A stretch of 64,000 nucleotides of DNA from JBAZMA01 sp041649995 (GCA_041649995.1 JBAZMA010000002.1:157038-221037); one strand, 5' to 3'; numbered from the stretch's first letter, positions 1 through 9,614 are shown. Notes: a model not told the origin generated them from the letters alone. Translations and numbers: made by a program.

Positions 1-158
1 AAATCGCCGTCGAAATTCCAGACGGATTCGGTCCCCTGAAGCTCCTGGGCCGGGTGGTGTGGTCGAAGGCAGCCGATATTTTCGGATGCAGGACGGGCGT
101 TGTCGTGCTTAACCCGAGGTTCATGTCCGTTTCGCGGATCCTCAAGTTGTTCTATTAG
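1..158 (+). CDS. C-terminal end of an unidentified protein (partial; possibly PilZ-like)
   Basis: An open frame enters from the left edge (first whole codon at base 3) and stops with TAG at 156-158, leaving about 51 residues. The stretch GRVVWSK followed about 11 residues later by TGVVVLN resembles the end of a PilZ-type beta barrel. The N-terminal RxxxR and DxSxxG motifs that would prove PilZ lie outside the window, so this is only a suggestion. It ends 95 bases before rsmH, with no obvious terminator between. A MraZ C-terminus, the usual neighbour at this place, does not fit. Confidence 0.45.
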   Translation, partial: IAVEIPDGFGPLKLLGRVVWSKAADIFGCRTGVVVLNPRFMSVSRILKLFY

Positions 159-214
159 GAAAAGAAGGAGACCTTTTAAGCATGTGGTCTCGTCATAATG
201 GAAGCATCGGTGTG

Positions 215-232
215 CTGGACAGTTGTGTCCAG
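215..232 (+). promoter_or_regulatory. Perfect 7-bp inverted repeat just upstream of rsmH
   Basis: CTGGACA and TGTCCAG flank a GTTG loop, ending 6 bases before the rsmH ribosome-binding site (GGGAGG, 238-243). It has no T-run, so it is not a classical terminator. It could be an operator or an mRNA hairpin controlling entry into the dcw operon. Its role is unknown. Confidence 0.4.
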
Positions 233-253
233 ACAAAGGGAGGCGATGAAGCC

Positions 254-1150
254 ATGCAGGAGCCGCTTCATAAGCCGGTTATGTTACAGGAAGTCCTTAA
301 GTTCCTCGAGCCAAAAAGCGGCATGACCATTGTCGATGCCACGGCCGGGATGGGCGGGCATTCTTTGAGCCTGGCCAGGGAACTGGGGACGCGCGGCCGC
401 CTTGTGGTGATCGACAAGGATGAGGAGTCTCTGGACGAAGCCAAAAATACCCTGCGCTCTTCGCCGCTTGCCTGCGATTTTGAACACGAGGATTTCCGTA
501 ACCTGGACAAGGTGCTTGACCGGCTGGGGATCGAAGGCGTGGATTCCTTTTTGTTCGATTTGGGCATTTCTTCTTATCAGATGGACAGCCCGCAGAGGGG
601 ATTTAGCATTCGCGCCGAAGGCCCCCTGGACATGCGCATGGACAGGACCGGATTTATTTCCGCCTACGACCTTCTGAATAATCTCACCGAAGAAGAAATC
701 GCCTCCATCCTCTGGAAGTTCGGGCAGGAGAGATTCTCCAGGAGGATCGCGCGCGCTATCGTCCGCGCGCGTCAGCATTCGCCGATCACCTCAACCAAAG
801 AGCTTTCCGATATCATCGTCAAGGCCCTTCCTTCCAAATTCCGTTTTCACAGGATCCATCCGGCGACGCGGTCTTTTCAGGCCTTGCGTATTGCCGTCAA
901 CAGGGAGCTCGATTCCCTGGAGGAAGCCTTGAAAAAAGCGGCCCTTTATCTGAATAGAGGGGGACGCATTTGCGTGATCTCGTTCCATTCCCTGGAAGAC
1001 AAGATCGTCAAGGAGAATTTCCGCGAGCTTGTCAAGACGGAGCGGTACCGGCTTTTGTTCAAAAAAGTTTGGCGGCCTTCGGAAGAAGAGGTCCGCGAAA
1101 ACCCGCGCAGCCGCAGCGCGCGGATGAGGGTCATAGAAAGGCTCAAATGA
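254..1150 (+). CDS. rsmH: 16S rRNA m4C1402 methyltransferase RsmH (MraW)
   Basis: SAM-dependent N4-methyltransferase that acts on C1402 in the decoding centre of the 30S subunit. At 298 residues it is close to the usual 310. The SAM motif DATAGMGGHS is at residues 28-37, FDLGISSYQMD follows in the middle, and ISFHSLEDKIVK and the basic tail PRSRSARMRVIER are typical of the family. An in-frame ATG lies 72 bases upstream, but GGGAGG precedes the ATG at 254 and the encoded MQEPLHKPVML is the normal N-terminus. First recognisable gene of the dcw cluster; its stop overlaps ftsL as ATGA. Confidence 0.96.
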   Translation: MQEPLHKPVMLQEVLKFLEPKSGMTIVDATAGMGGHSLSLARELGTRGRLVVIDKDEESLDEAKNTLRSSPLACDFEHEDFRNLDKVLDRLGIEGVDSFLFDLGISSYQMDSPQRGFSIRAEGPLDMRMDRTGFISAYDLLNNLTEEEIASILWKFGQERFSRRIARAIVRARQHSPITSTKELSDIIVKALPSKFRFHRIHPATRSFQALRIAVNRELDSLEEALKKAALYLNRGGRICVISFHSLEDKIVKENFRELVKTERYRLLFKKVWRPSEEEVRENPRSRSARMRVIERLK

Positions 1151-1530
1151 GGACCTCCCGCTGTGTTTTCTATACGATTATGGCGACCGTGTTGAGCCTT
1201 TTTTATGTCGCTCAACAGACGGAAATCGTGAAGCTGGGCTATAGGATCAACAGGGCCGAGCATGTGCTGGAGGCCATGCGCGACAAGAAAACCTCTCTGG
1301 AATTCACTCTTTCCAGCCTGGAATCCCCATTACATCTGGACAAAAGCCTTTTTTTGCATAATAATGAATTTGAAATGGCGCAAAGCTACAAGCTGGTGAA
1401 GTTGACGCCGGCGCCCGCGCCGAAGACCGCTTACGCGGCAGCGTCAAAAAACAGATTTTCCGTTTTTCAACGGCTCGCCAAGCTCGGATTCTTTGCGGAT
1501 CGTCAGGCTGAAGCGAAGACCATCAAGTGA
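1147..1530 (+). CDS. ftsL: FtsL-like cell-division protein
   Basis: 127-residue bitopic protein: a short basic cytoplasmic end, one membrane segment at about residues 7-22, then a stretch suited to a coiled coil (about 27-62). FtsL binds FtsB and FtsQ and activates FtsWI at the septum. FtsL sequences diverge strongly, so the call rests on topology, size and position between rsmH and ftsI. The ATG overlaps the rsmH stop by 4 bases. The Ala/Pro-rich C-terminal part has no recognised domain. Confidence 0.75.
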   Translation: MRTSRCVFYTIMATVLSLFYVAQQTEIVKLGYRINRAEHVLEAMRDKKTSLEFTLSSLESPLHLDKSLFLHNNEFEMAQSYKLVKLTPAPAPKTAYAAASKNRFSVFQRLAKLGFFADRQAEAKTIK

Positions 1531-1592
1531 TCTTACGGGAATTCCTTTTCAAGGGCAGCACGGATTCCCCTTAGCATCTCCCCGGCCAAGAA

Positions 1593-3305
1593 GTGTTTCT
1601 TAAAATCAAATCCTCGAGATTCGCGGTTGTTCTTGTTCTCTTCCTGGGATTACTTGTTCTCTTTTTGATCCAGCTTGTTTCCTTCCGGTTATTCCGCTCT
1701 TCTTTTCTCCAAAAACTCGCCGCCAAACAGCATACCTATTATATAGAGCTGGAGCCCAAACGCGGGGCCATCCTTGACCGGCACATGAGACCCATGGCTG
1801 TTAATGTGGCCACTTTTTCGCTTTATGGGGTCCCTCCCCAGATCAAGGATGTCGCGGCCGTGGCGCGCCAGTTGCGCGAACTTCTGGGCCTGGATGAAAG
1901 CTTTGTCAGGGAGAGGCTCTCCCGGCCCAAGCAGTTCGTCTGGCTGGCCCGCAAGCTGGATTGGGCTGTGATGGAAAAGGTCCGTGCCCAGGATTTGGAC
2001 GGGCTCTACTTTATCAAAGAAAGCCGGCGGTCTTATCCTCACTCAAGATTGGCCAGTCCGTTGATCGGTTTCGCGGGATTGGACAACACGGGTTTGGACG
2101 GTCTGGAATTAAGGTTTGACTCCTATCTCAAGGGAACTCCCGGATGGACGTTTGTGCTCAGGGATGCCCGCCAGAACGACCTGGCCATTTCCGATTCCCT
2201 GCAGCCTCCGGTGGACGGATATTCCCTTGTGCTGACGATTGACGAAGTTGTGCAGTATATCGCCGAGCGGGAGGTGGACAAGGTCTTTCAGAAATATCGC
2301 GCCAAGGGAGCGATGGCTGTTGTCCTGGATGTCAGGACAGGCGAGATCCTGGCCCTGGTCAATCGTCCGGACTATGACCTCAACAAACCTTCTCAGGAGC
2401 CGATCGATTCCCGGCGCAACAGGGTCGTCACTGATTATTTTGAACCAGGGTCTGTTTTTAAGATCGTGACGGCTTCCGCGGCTCTGGAGGAAGGAAAGTT
2501 TTCCCTGGAGGACAAGATTTTCTGCGAGAACGGGGAATATCGCGTGGCCAACCATACCCTGCACGATGTTCATCCTTACGGGTCCTTGAGTTTCCTGGAA
2601 GTTATCTCCCAGTCCAGCAATATCGGCACGACCAAGATCGCCCAGAAGCTCGGGCCCGCGACGGTCTATAAGTACGCGAAAAATTTCGGATTTGGCGCCG
2701 TGACAAACGCGGGGATGGCCGGGGAGGTGCCCGGTGTCGTCAAGCCCGTTTCCGTTTGGTCCAAAACATCCATCGGCGCTATTCCGATCGGACAAGAAGT
2801 GTGTGTGACCGCCTTGCAGCTGGCCGGGGCGATTTCGGCTTTGGCCAATGACGGAGTTTATATGAGACCTTTTGTCGTGCGCGCCGTCATTGATAAGCAG
2901 GGAGAGATCATCAAGGAATACGGACCCGAGGAAGTCCGCAGGGTCGTTTCCGCGCAGACGGCAGCCGCCATGAAAGGGATCCTGGCGGCCGCGGTGGAAA
3001 CAGGGACCGGAAAAATGGCGCGATCCAAGTTCTATCGTTTCGGAGGAAAGACGGGGACGGCCCAAAAAGTGGAGGCCAACGGGACTTATTCGCATTCCAA
3101 GTTCATGGCTTCTTTCATCGGATTTGCTCCTGTGGAAAACCCCGAAATCGCGATTGTGGTGATCGTCGATGAGCCCCGGCCCTATTACTATGGGGGCGTG
3201 GTCTCTGCCCCGGCCTTCAAGGCTATCGCCGAAGACGTTTTGAAATACAGACAAATGGCCAGAGAGAATGAAACCATTTATTCAGCCAAAGCTGATGGAT
3301 ATTAA
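1593..3305 (+). CDS. ftsI: Septal peptidoglycan transpeptidase FtsI (PBP3, class B PBP)
   Basis: D,D-transpeptidase that cross-links septal peptidoglycan with FtsW. 570 residues: one N-terminal membrane anchor (about 9-33), a PBP-dimer domain containing RGAILDR, then the transpeptidase domain. The active-site triad is complete: SVFK with Ser287 and Lys290, SSN at 341-343, and KTGT from Lys486. No C-terminal PASTA repeats are seen, unlike SpoVD-type proteins. The start is GTG with no clear Shine-Dalgarno, 62 bases after ftsL, so the exact start is uncertain. The 3' end overlaps murE. Confidence 0.93.
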   Translation: MFLKIKSSRFAVVLVLFLGLLVLFLIQLVSFRLFRSSFLQKLAAKQHTYYIELEPKRGAILDRHMRPMAVNVATFSLYGVPPQIKDVAAVARQLRELLGLDESFVRERLSRPKQFVWLARKLDWAVMEKVRAQDLDGLYFIKESRRSYPHSRLASPLIGFAGLDNTGLDGLELRFDSYLKGTPGWTFVLRDARQNDLAISDSLQPPVDGYSLVLTIDEVVQYIAEREVDKVFQKYRAKGAMAVVLDVRTGEILALVNRPDYDLNKPSQEPIDSRRNRVVTDYFEPGSVFKIVTASAALEEGKFSLEDKIFCENGEYRVANHTLHDVHPYGSLSFLEVISQSSNIGTTKIAQKLGPATVYKYAKNFGFGAVTNAGMAGEVPGVVKPVSVWSKTSIGAIPIGQEVCVTALQLAGAISALANDGVYMRPFVVRAVIDKQGEIIKEYGPEEVRRVVSAQTAAAMKGILAAAVETGTGKMARSKFYRFGGKTGTAQKVEANGTYSHSKFMASFIGFAPVENPEIAIVVIVDEPRPYYYGGVVSAPAFKAIAEDVLKYRQMARENETIYSAKADGY

Positions 3306-4773
3306 AGACGCGGTCAGGGCATTGGAGGTCAAGGCCGTTCGCGGGAGCGGGCAGGGCTCATCTTTCCACGGGATTTCCTCTGATTCCCGGCAAGTCCGGC
3401 CCGGATATCTCTTTGTCGCCGAGCGCGGAGCCGGGCAGGACGGTCACGCGTTTATCCGGCAGGCCCTGGAGCGCGGGGCTCAAGCCGTTGTCCTGGAGGA
3501 TGAACGTTTTCTTCCTTCTCCGGATGAGTTTCCAAATGCCGCATTTATCGTCGTCAAGGACTCCCGCCGGGCCCTTGTGGCGCTGGGGGAACGCTTCTTT
3601 GGTTATCCCTGCCGGCGTTTGAAAATCGCGGGAGTGACCGGCACCAACGGCAAGACGTCGGTGACTTATCTGGCCAAAAGCATTCTGGATGCCGCCGGCC
3701 GTTCCTGTGGATTGATCGGGACGATCGGGCAGCAGATTCGCCGGGAGAACCTGCCGTTGAAGAACACGACGCCCGGGAGCCTGGAGCTGCGTGAGATTTT
3801 CCGGGATATGGCCGATGCCGGCGATGAATATGTTGTGATGGAAGTTTCTTCCCACGCCCTCCATCAGGGAAGGATCCTGGGCGTTCCTTTCAGCGCCGCC
3901 GTTTTCACCAATCTCACCCAGGACCACCTGGACTATCATAAGAATTTCGATGAGTATTTCAGGGCCAAGGCCAGGCTGTTTTTGGAACATCTGACGGATG
4001 CCGGATGCGCCGTTATCAACAGGGACGATGATTACGGGAAAAAGATGATATCCTTGTGTCCGCGCCGCGTCCTGACGTACGGTTTGCAGCCGGGAGCGGA
4101 TGTGACGGCTTCGCGATATTCCCTGTCCGCGGGTGGAACGCGCATTTTCCTCGAGGGCGTCGCGGGAGAGGGTTTTGAGGTCCAAAGCGCGCTCATAGGA
4201 GTCCATAATATCTACAATGTGCTGGCGGCCGCGGCCCTGGCTTTTAGTCTTGGAGTGAGCCGCCAACATATCCGCGCGGGCATAGAATCCCTGGCGTGCG
4301 TGCCCGGACGCCTCGAGAGGATTCCTTCTTCTTCGGGGATTGAAATTTTCGTGGATTACGCTCATACCGACGACGCTTTGAAAAATGTTCTTGAATCTTT
4401 GCGCGCGATTGCCCATAATGGCAGAATCATCACCGTGTTTGGCTGCGGAGGGGACCGCGACCGGGGCAAAAGGCCCAAGATGGGACGGGTGGCCAGCATG
4501 CTCTCCGATGTCTGCCTGATCACTTCCGATAATCCTCGCAGCGAAGACCCGAAGGCGATCGCCGAGCAGATCGTTTCGGGCATCGCAAAAAATAACTTTG
4601 AGATCGAACTGGACAGGTTTAAGGCCATTTCCAGGGCTGTGGAGATGGCCTTGCCGGGTGATATTGTCCTGGTGGCCGGCAAAGGGCATGAGACGTCCCA
4701 GATCGTCGGGGAACAGGTCCTCCCGTTTGACGACAGGGATGCTGTGAGGCGGGTTCTGAAGAACGATGTTTAG
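3268..4773 (+). CDS. murE: UDP-MurNAc-tripeptide synthetase MurE (meso-DAP type)
   Basis: Cytoplasmic ATP-dependent ligase that adds the third residue of the peptidoglycan stem peptide. Mur ligase N-terminal, central and C-terminal domains are present in 501 residues. The ATP loop GTNGKT is at 125-130. DNPR at 421-424 is the motif that selects meso-diaminopimelate over lysine, consistent with a Gram-negative wall. The frame overlaps the end of ftsI. An ATG at 3295 (MDIKDAV) is an alternative start, since neither site has a strong Shine-Dalgarno. Confidence 0.95.
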   Translation: MKPFIQPKLMDIKDAVRALEVKAVRGSGQGSSFHGISSDSRQVRPGYLFVAERGAGQDGHAFIRQALERGAQAVVLEDERFLPSPDEFPNAAFIVVKDSRRALVALGERFFGYPCRRLKIAGVTGTNGKTSVTYLAKSILDAAGRSCGLIGTIGQQIRRENLPLKNTTPGSLELREIFRDMADAGDEYVVMEVSSHALHQGRILGVPFSAAVFTNLTQDHLDYHKNFDEYFRAKARLFLEHLTDAGCAVINRDDDYGKKMISLCPRRVLTYGLQPGADVTASRYSLSAGGTRIFLEGVAGEGFEVQSALIGVHNIYNVLAAAALAFSLGVSRQHIRAGIESLACVPGRLERIPSSSGIEIFVDYAHTDDALKNVLESLRAIAHNGRIITVFGCGGDRDRGKRPKMGRVASMLSDVCLITSDNPRSEDPKAIAEQIVSGIAKNNFEIELDRFKAISRAVEMALPGDIVLVAGKGHETSQIVGEQVLPFDDRDAVRRVLKNDV

Positions 4774-6136
4774 CTTAAAAGAGATCGTCGAGGCGACAGG
4801 GGGGCAATTGTGCGAGGGGACGTTTAAGGGCCGCTACGCGGGCGTTTCCATCGATAGTCGCACCATCAAGCCCAAAGAGATCTTCCTGGCCATCCGCGGA
4901 GAGAATTTCGACGGCCATGATTACATCGCCCAGGCCCTGGCCAAGGGGGCCGGGTGCGTTATTTTCTCAGACCCCAAAAAGGCCCCGGTGAAATCCAGGG
5001 TTGCGGCGTCTGTCCTGGTCCCTAACACGGTGTTCGCCCTGGGCAGCCTGGCCCGTTACCACCGCGAGCGGTTCGACATTCCCGTGATCGCCATTACGGG
5101 CAGCAGCGGAAAGACGACCACCAAAGAGATGGTCGCCTGGGTGTTGTCCGGCAAATATGAAGTTCACAAAAACAAGGGGACGCAGAACAATCTTATCGGC
5201 GTGCCTTTGACCCTCCTGAGCATTCATTCCCGTCACGATATCTGCGTCATAGAACTGGGGACAAACCATAAGGGAGAGATCCGTCATCTGGCCCAGATCG
5301 CCAAGCCGAATGTGGGCATTATCACCAACATCGGCCCGGCCCACCTGGAGTTCCTGGAGAATCTCAAAGGGGTTTATAAGGAAAAGATCGAGCTCGTCCG
5401 GCAGCTGAGCCCTCCGGCCATCGCCCTCCTGAATAAATCGGATATCGCCCTTTCTTCTTTAAGCCGGATCAAGACGCGGCCCCTGTTTTTTTACGGCATT
5501 AACAGGGACTGCGAATTCAACGCGACGGAAATCAATTATTCCCCGGAAGGCATCTCTTTTCTCGTCAATAACGCTCATGTCCTGCAGCTGAGGCATTACG
5601 CCCTGCACAATGTCAGCAATGCCATGGCGGCCATCGGCTGCGGTCTGCTGTTCGGGGTGGATATCGGCGTCATCCGGGAAAAGATCCGCACCTTCGATTC
5701 TCCGGAAATGCGGCTCAAGGAGATCAAGCTCAAGAATTGCGTTGTTATCGACGATTCCTATAATTCCAATCCTCAGTCGCTCAAGCAGGCCATCGATGTC
5801 CTTTGCCGCCAGCCTTCCTCCGGCCGCCGGATCCTGGTCATGGGGGATATGATGGAGCTGGGCGCCAAGTCTCAGGAATTTCATTCGTATTTCGGCAACT
5901 ATATTTCCAAAAAACCCATCGATGTCCTGGTGACCATGGGGACTTTTTCCAAATGGACCTCGGAAAGCGCGCGAAAAAACGGCATGCGTACCGAGGCCGT
6001 GGTCCATTGCGACGACTGCCCGCGGGCCGTGGAATTCCTGTCCGCCCAAGTCAGGCCGGGGGATGTCCTTTTGATCAAGGGGTCGCGGTCCATGAAGATG
6101 GAGAGGATCGTCGCCTTTCTGAAGGAGAGGGAATAG
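4766..6136 (+). CDS. murF: UDP-MurNAc-tripeptide-D-Ala-D-Ala ligase MurF
   Basis: Adds D-Ala-D-Ala to the UDP-MurNAc-tripeptide, completing the pentapeptide precursor. 456 residues with the Mur ligase layout: substrate-binding N-domain (SIDSRTIKP), ATP loop GSSGKT at 112-117 followed by TTKEM, the TQNNLIGVPLT region, and a C-domain with DDSYNSNP and GDMMELG. All are characteristic of MurF. It overlaps murE by 8 bases and runs straight into mraY with no gap, so translational coupling is likely. Confidence 0.96.
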   Translation: MFSLKEIVEATGGQLCEGTFKGRYAGVSIDSRTIKPKEIFLAIRGENFDGHDYIAQALAKGAGCVIFSDPKKAPVKSRVAASVLVPNTVFALGSLARYHRERFDIPVIAITGSSGKTTTKEMVAWVLSGKYEVHKNKGTQNNLIGVPLTLLSIHSRHDICVIELGTNHKGEIRHLAQIAKPNVGIITNIGPAHLEFLENLKGVYKEKIELVRQLSPPAIALLNKSDIALSSLSRIKTRPLFFYGINRDCEFNATEINYSPEGISFLVNNAHVLQLRHYALHNVSNAMAAIGCGLLFGVDIGVIREKIRTFDSPEMRLKEIKLKNCVVIDDSYNSNPQSLKQAIDVLCRQPSSGRRILVMGDMMELGAKSQEFHSYFGNYISKKPIDVLVTMGTFSKWTSESARKNGMRTEAVVHCDDCPRAVEFLSAQVRPGDVLLIKGSRSMKMERIVAFLKERE

Positions 6137-7228
6137 ATGCTTTACAACCTGCTGTATCCGCTCAAGGACTTCTTTCCTTTGTTCAATATTTTCAAGTACA
6201 TCACGTTTCGTTCCGCCATGGCGGCCATCACCACGTTTTTCTTCTGCCTGATCTTTGGCGACAGGATCATCAAACAGCTGGCCAGCCTGAAGGTCTGCGA
6301 GCATGTTCGGCAGAAACAGGAGGTCAACGGCCTTTACGATCTCCATCATCACAAACAGGGGACTCCCACCATGGGGGGGTTGATGATGGTCGCCTCCATC
6401 ATTGTTTCGACGATTTTATGGGCGGACGTCACCAACGGCTATGTCCTTCTCTGCGTGCTGGCTCTTCTCTGGCTGGGCCTTGTCGGTTTCACCGACGATT
6501 ATATCAAATTGAAGATGAAGCGTTCCAAGGGATTAAGCGCCAGGGCCAAGCTGGCGGGGCAATTGTCGCTGGGTTTTGTCGCCGGGGCCCTGATTTACCT
6601 GAATCCGGAAATCTCGACCAGTGTCGATGTCCCGTTTTTGAAGAGCGTGTCGCTGGAGCTGGGGGTTTTTTATATATTTCTGGTGGTTTTGATCATTGTG
6701 GGCACGTCCAACGCGGTGAATCTGACCGACGGCCTCGACGGCCTCGCGACAGGCTGCGTGCTCATGGTGGCCTTCTCTTTCGGCATCCTGACCTATTTGA
6801 GCGGTCACTTGCGCTTCAGTCAGTACCTGTTGATCCCCTATATCGAGGGGACCGGGGAATTGACGATCCTTTGCGCTTCGATGATCGGAGCCTGCCTCGG
6901 ATTTCTATGGTTTAACTGCCATCCGGCTTCTGTTTTTATGGGGGACGTCGGATCGCTGGCGCTGGGAGGCTCCCTGGGTCTCATCGCGATCCTGATCAAG
7001 AAAGAGCTGCTCCTGGTGATCGTAGGCGGGATTTTTGTGATCGAGGCCTTATCGGTGATCCTTCAGGTCGCGTCTTTTAAACTGAGAAAAAAACGCATTT
7101 TCAAAATGGCGCCTCTGCATCATCATTTTCAAATGCTGGGATGGTCTGAATCCAAGGTCATCGTCCGGTTCTGGATCGTCGCGGCGATCCTGGCCCTGTT
7201 CACGCTGACAACCCTGAAGCTCCGATGA
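6137..7228 (+). CDS. mraY: Phospho-MurNAc-pentapeptide transferase MraY
   Basis: Polytopic inner-membrane enzyme that makes lipid I from UDP-MurNAc-pentapeptide and undecaprenyl phosphate. 363 residues with about ten hydrophobic segments. GTPTMGG near residue 75, the catalytic NLTDGLDGLA motif at 195-204, and the HHHF histidine motif before the last membrane segment are all present. The start codon follows the murF stop directly and the end overlaps murD as ATGATG. Confidence 0.97.
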   Translation: MLYNLLYPLKDFFPLFNIFKYITFRSAMAAITTFFFCLIFGDRIIKQLASLKVCEHVRQKQEVNGLYDLHHHKQGTPTMGGLMMVASIIVSTILWADVTNGYVLLCVLALLWLGLVGFTDDYIKLKMKRSKGLSARAKLAGQLSLGFVAGALIYLNPEISTSVDVPFLKSVSLELGVFYIFLVVLIIVGTSNAVNLTDGLDGLATGCVLMVAFSFGILTYLSGHLRFSQYLLIPYIEGTGELTILCASMIGACLGFLWFNCHPASVFMGDVGSLALGGSLGLIAILIKKELLLVIVGGIFVIEALSVILQVASFKLRKKRIFKMAPLHHHFQMLGWSESKVIVRFWIVAAILALFTLTTLKLR

Positions 7229-8481
7229 TGTCCTATAAAAATAAGAAGGTGACGGTCGTGGGCCTGGCCAGAAGCGGCGTTGCTGCTTCCAGGTTGTTGT
7301 GTTCTTTGGGCGCCAGGGTGTTTGTCACGGAAGAAAAAAGTTCCCCTGAGCTCGTCAAACTTTCGCGCGATTTGAAAAAGGAAGGGATGGGCGTGGAGCT
7401 CGCAGGCCACACGCGGGATTGTGTGGAGGGATGCGATGTCATGGTTTTGAGTCCCGGGGTCAGGCCTGACTCGGCGCCCGTGGCCTGGGCCGGGCAGGCA
7501 GGCATTCCCGTCATCAGCGAGATTGAATTGGCCTGGAGCGTTTGCCGGGCGACTGTCATTGCCGTTTCGGGGACCAACGGAAAAACAACCACGACGACCT
7601 TGATCGCGGAGATCCTGAAATCTGCGGGGAGGACCTGTTACGCCCTGGGGAATATCGGCACGCCTTTTTCTTCGAAGGTCGTTGAAATGAAAGAGGGGGA
7701 TTATGTGTCTCTGGAGGTCAGCTCGTTTCAGCTGGAGTTCATCCGTTCTTTTAAACCCCGAGTGGCCCTCATCCTGAACATGACACCCGACCATTTGGAC
7801 CGCTATAAAAGCGTGGAGGAATACCTGAACGCCAAGAAGCGCATTTTTATGAATCAGACGAAAGACGACTGGCTTATCCTGAATGAGACGGATGAAGCCC
7901 TCAAAAAAGCGGCAGGACAGGCGCGTTCCCGGGTCCTTTTTTTCGGAAAGGCCGGCGTGGAGGACGCGGGGATGAATCAGAACCAGCAGGCTGTTTTGGC
8001 CGCGGCCCGCGCACTGGACGTCGAACGCAAGACCGTCCTGTCTGTTTTCCGCGATTTCAAAGGAGTGGAGCACCGTCTGGAATTCGTCCGGGACTTAAAT
8101 GGGGTCACGTTTATCAATGACTCCAAGGCCACGAATATCGATTCGACCGTCTGGGCCTTAAACAATATGAAAAAACCCGTGATCCTGATCGCGGGAGGCC
8201 GGGACAAAGGGAGCGATTTTTCTTCCATCGTCCAGCTCATCGGTCAAAAGGTCAAATTCGCTGTCCTGGTGGGAGAGGCCGCTTCCCGCATTGCCCTGGC
8301 CTGGAAAGGGGCGGTGCCGTTTGAGACGGTTTCGTCTTTTCCGGAAGCCGTGCGTCTGGCCCGGACGCAGGCCGAAAGCGGCGATTGCGTTCTGTTCTCT
8401 CCCATGTGCAAAAGTTTCGATATGTTCACGGATTACGAACATCGCGGCCGGACTTTTAAAGAGATCGTTGCCGGTTTGTGA
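7225..8481 (+). CDS. murD: UDP-MurNAc-L-alanine:D-glutamate ligase MurD
   Basis: Adds D-glutamate to UDP-MurNAc-L-Ala in the cytoplasm. 418 residues, a little short for the family but complete. A Rossmann N-domain (VVGLARSGVAA) binds the UDP moiety, the ATP loop GTNGKTTT starts at Gly116, NMTPDHLDRY lies in the central domain, and NDSKATN and GGRDKGSDF mark the C-domain. The first ATG overlaps the mraY stop. Confidence 0.96.
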   Translation: MMSYKNKKVTVVGLARSGVAASRLLCSLGARVFVTEEKSSPELVKLSRDLKKEGMGVELAGHTRDCVEGCDVMVLSPGVRPDSAPVAWAGQAGIPVISEIELAWSVCRATVIAVSGTNGKTTTTTLIAEILKSAGRTCYALGNIGTPFSSKVVEMKEGDYVSLEVSSFQLEFIRSFKPRVALILNMTPDHLDRYKSVEEYLNAKKRIFMNQTKDDWLILNETDEALKKAAGQARSRVLFFGKAGVEDAGMNQNQQAVLAAARALDVERKTVLSVFRDFKGVEHRLEFVRDLNGVTFINDSKATNIDSTVWALNNMKKPVILIAGGRDKGSDFSSIVQLIGQKVKFAVLVGEAASRIALAWKGAVPFETVSSFPEAVRLARTQAESGDCVLFSPMCKSFDMFTDYEHRGRTFKEIVAGL

Positions 8482-8519
8482 CCTGTTTTTTGTTCACCTT
8501 GAGACCCGTTTAGGCTCCC

Positions 8520-9614
8520 ATGCGAAGCGCGAGGATTTCCATTTTTGTCACCATGCTGATTCTGATCAGCATCGGCGTCGTGATGATTTACAGCGCCAGT
8601 TCCATTCCGGTCTGGCAATCCAGCGGCCAGAGCTACGGGCTTTTGAAGAAACAGCTTTTGTACGTCTTGTTCGGTTTTATCGGTATGAGCGTGGCCATGG
8701 CGATGGATTACCACGCCCTTCGGCGATGGGCCAAGCCTTTGCTTCTTCTGTCCGTCATTCCCCTGGTCCTGGTCCTGGTTCCCGGCATTTCCAGGGAAGT
8801 GGGGGGCGCCAAGCGCTGGCTTCATGTCTTCGGATTTAATTATCAGCCTACCGAGTTCGTAAAGCTCGCTTTGATCGTTTATCTGGCGGATTTTATCGTT
8901 CGCAAGGCCCGGTATTTGAAAAATTTCTGGCAGGGTTTTGTGCCGCCCATGCTGACCCTTGGCGCGATCACGCTTTTGACCCTTCTTCAGCCCGACCTCG
9001 GCACGGCGGTGGCCCTGGTGGTTCTGACTTTTGTCATGCTTTTTGTTTCCGGATTGAGGACCAGCCATATACTGGCGAGCCTTTTTTTGGCCCTCCCCTT
9101 CCTTTATCTTCTGGTTTTCAGTGTTCCTTACCGCCGCTCCAGGATCCTGGCGTTCCTGAATCCTTGGATGGATCCGCAAGGTTCCGGTTTTCAGATCATC
9201 CAGTCTCAGATCGCGCTGGCTTCGGGAGGGCTGTTCGGCGTTGGGCTGGGTCAGAGCCGTCAGAAGCTTTTTTATCTGCCCGCCGCGCATACGGATTTTA
9301 TTTTTTCCATCATTGCCGAAGAATTGGGACTTCTGGGTTCTGTCGCCGTCATCCTGTTGTTTGTATTCCTGATCTGGCAGATGGCCAGGGTTATCCGCCG
9401 CGTGTCAGATCCTTTCGGCAAACTCATGGGGATCGGTATTTTGACCCTGGTCGCTTTTTCCGCCGTTGTTAATATCGGCGTTTCCATCGGTTCTCTGCCT
9501 ACGAAAGGGCTGCCTCTGCCTTTCATCAGCTACGGGGGCTCCGCGCTTGTTTTTTATATGATGGCCGTCGGTCTTTTGTTGAATGTTTCAAAATCGGGGG
9601 AGACGCTTCTATGA
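8520..9614 (+). CDS. ftsW: Septal SEDS glycosyltransferase FtsW
   Basis: SEDS-family polymerase that builds septal glycan from lipid II in partnership with FtsI. 364 residues with about ten membrane helices. GSGFQIIQSQIALASGG, AAHTDFIFSIIAEELG and GLPLPFISYGGSAL are SEDS signatures. It is assigned as FtsW and not RodA because it sits between murD and murG; the second SEDS gene at 31.0 kb is next to mrdA. The gene starts 38 bases after murD and ends overlapping murG by 4 bases. Confidence 0.94.
   Translation: MRSARISIFVTMLILISIGVVMIYSASSIPVWQSSGQSYGLLKKQLLYVLFGFIGMSVAMAMDYHALRRWAKPLLLLSVIPLVLVLVPGISREVGGAKRWLHVFGFNYQPTEFVKLALIVYLADFIVRKARYLKNFWQGFVPPMLTLGAITLLTLLQPDLGTAVALVVLTFVMLFVSGLRTSHILASLFLALPFLYLLVFSVPYRRSRILAFLNPWMDPQGSGFQIIQSQIALASGGLFGVGLGQSRQKLFYLPAAHTDFIFSIIAEELGLLGSVAVILLFVFLIWQMARVIRRVSDPFGKLMGIGILTLVAFSAVVNIGVSIGSLPTKGLPLPFISYGGSALVFYMMAVGLLLNVSKSGETLL

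Noticed and set aside
182..253. Longer N-terminus for rsmH
   Set aside because: The upstream ATG lacks a ribosome-binding site, the extra residues are not conserved in type, and the region holds a palindrome.
2109..3254. Long minus-strand frames opposite ftsI and murE (also 3358-4689)
   Set aside because: Shadow frames caused by GC-rich codon usage; the + strand frames have complete catalytic motifs.
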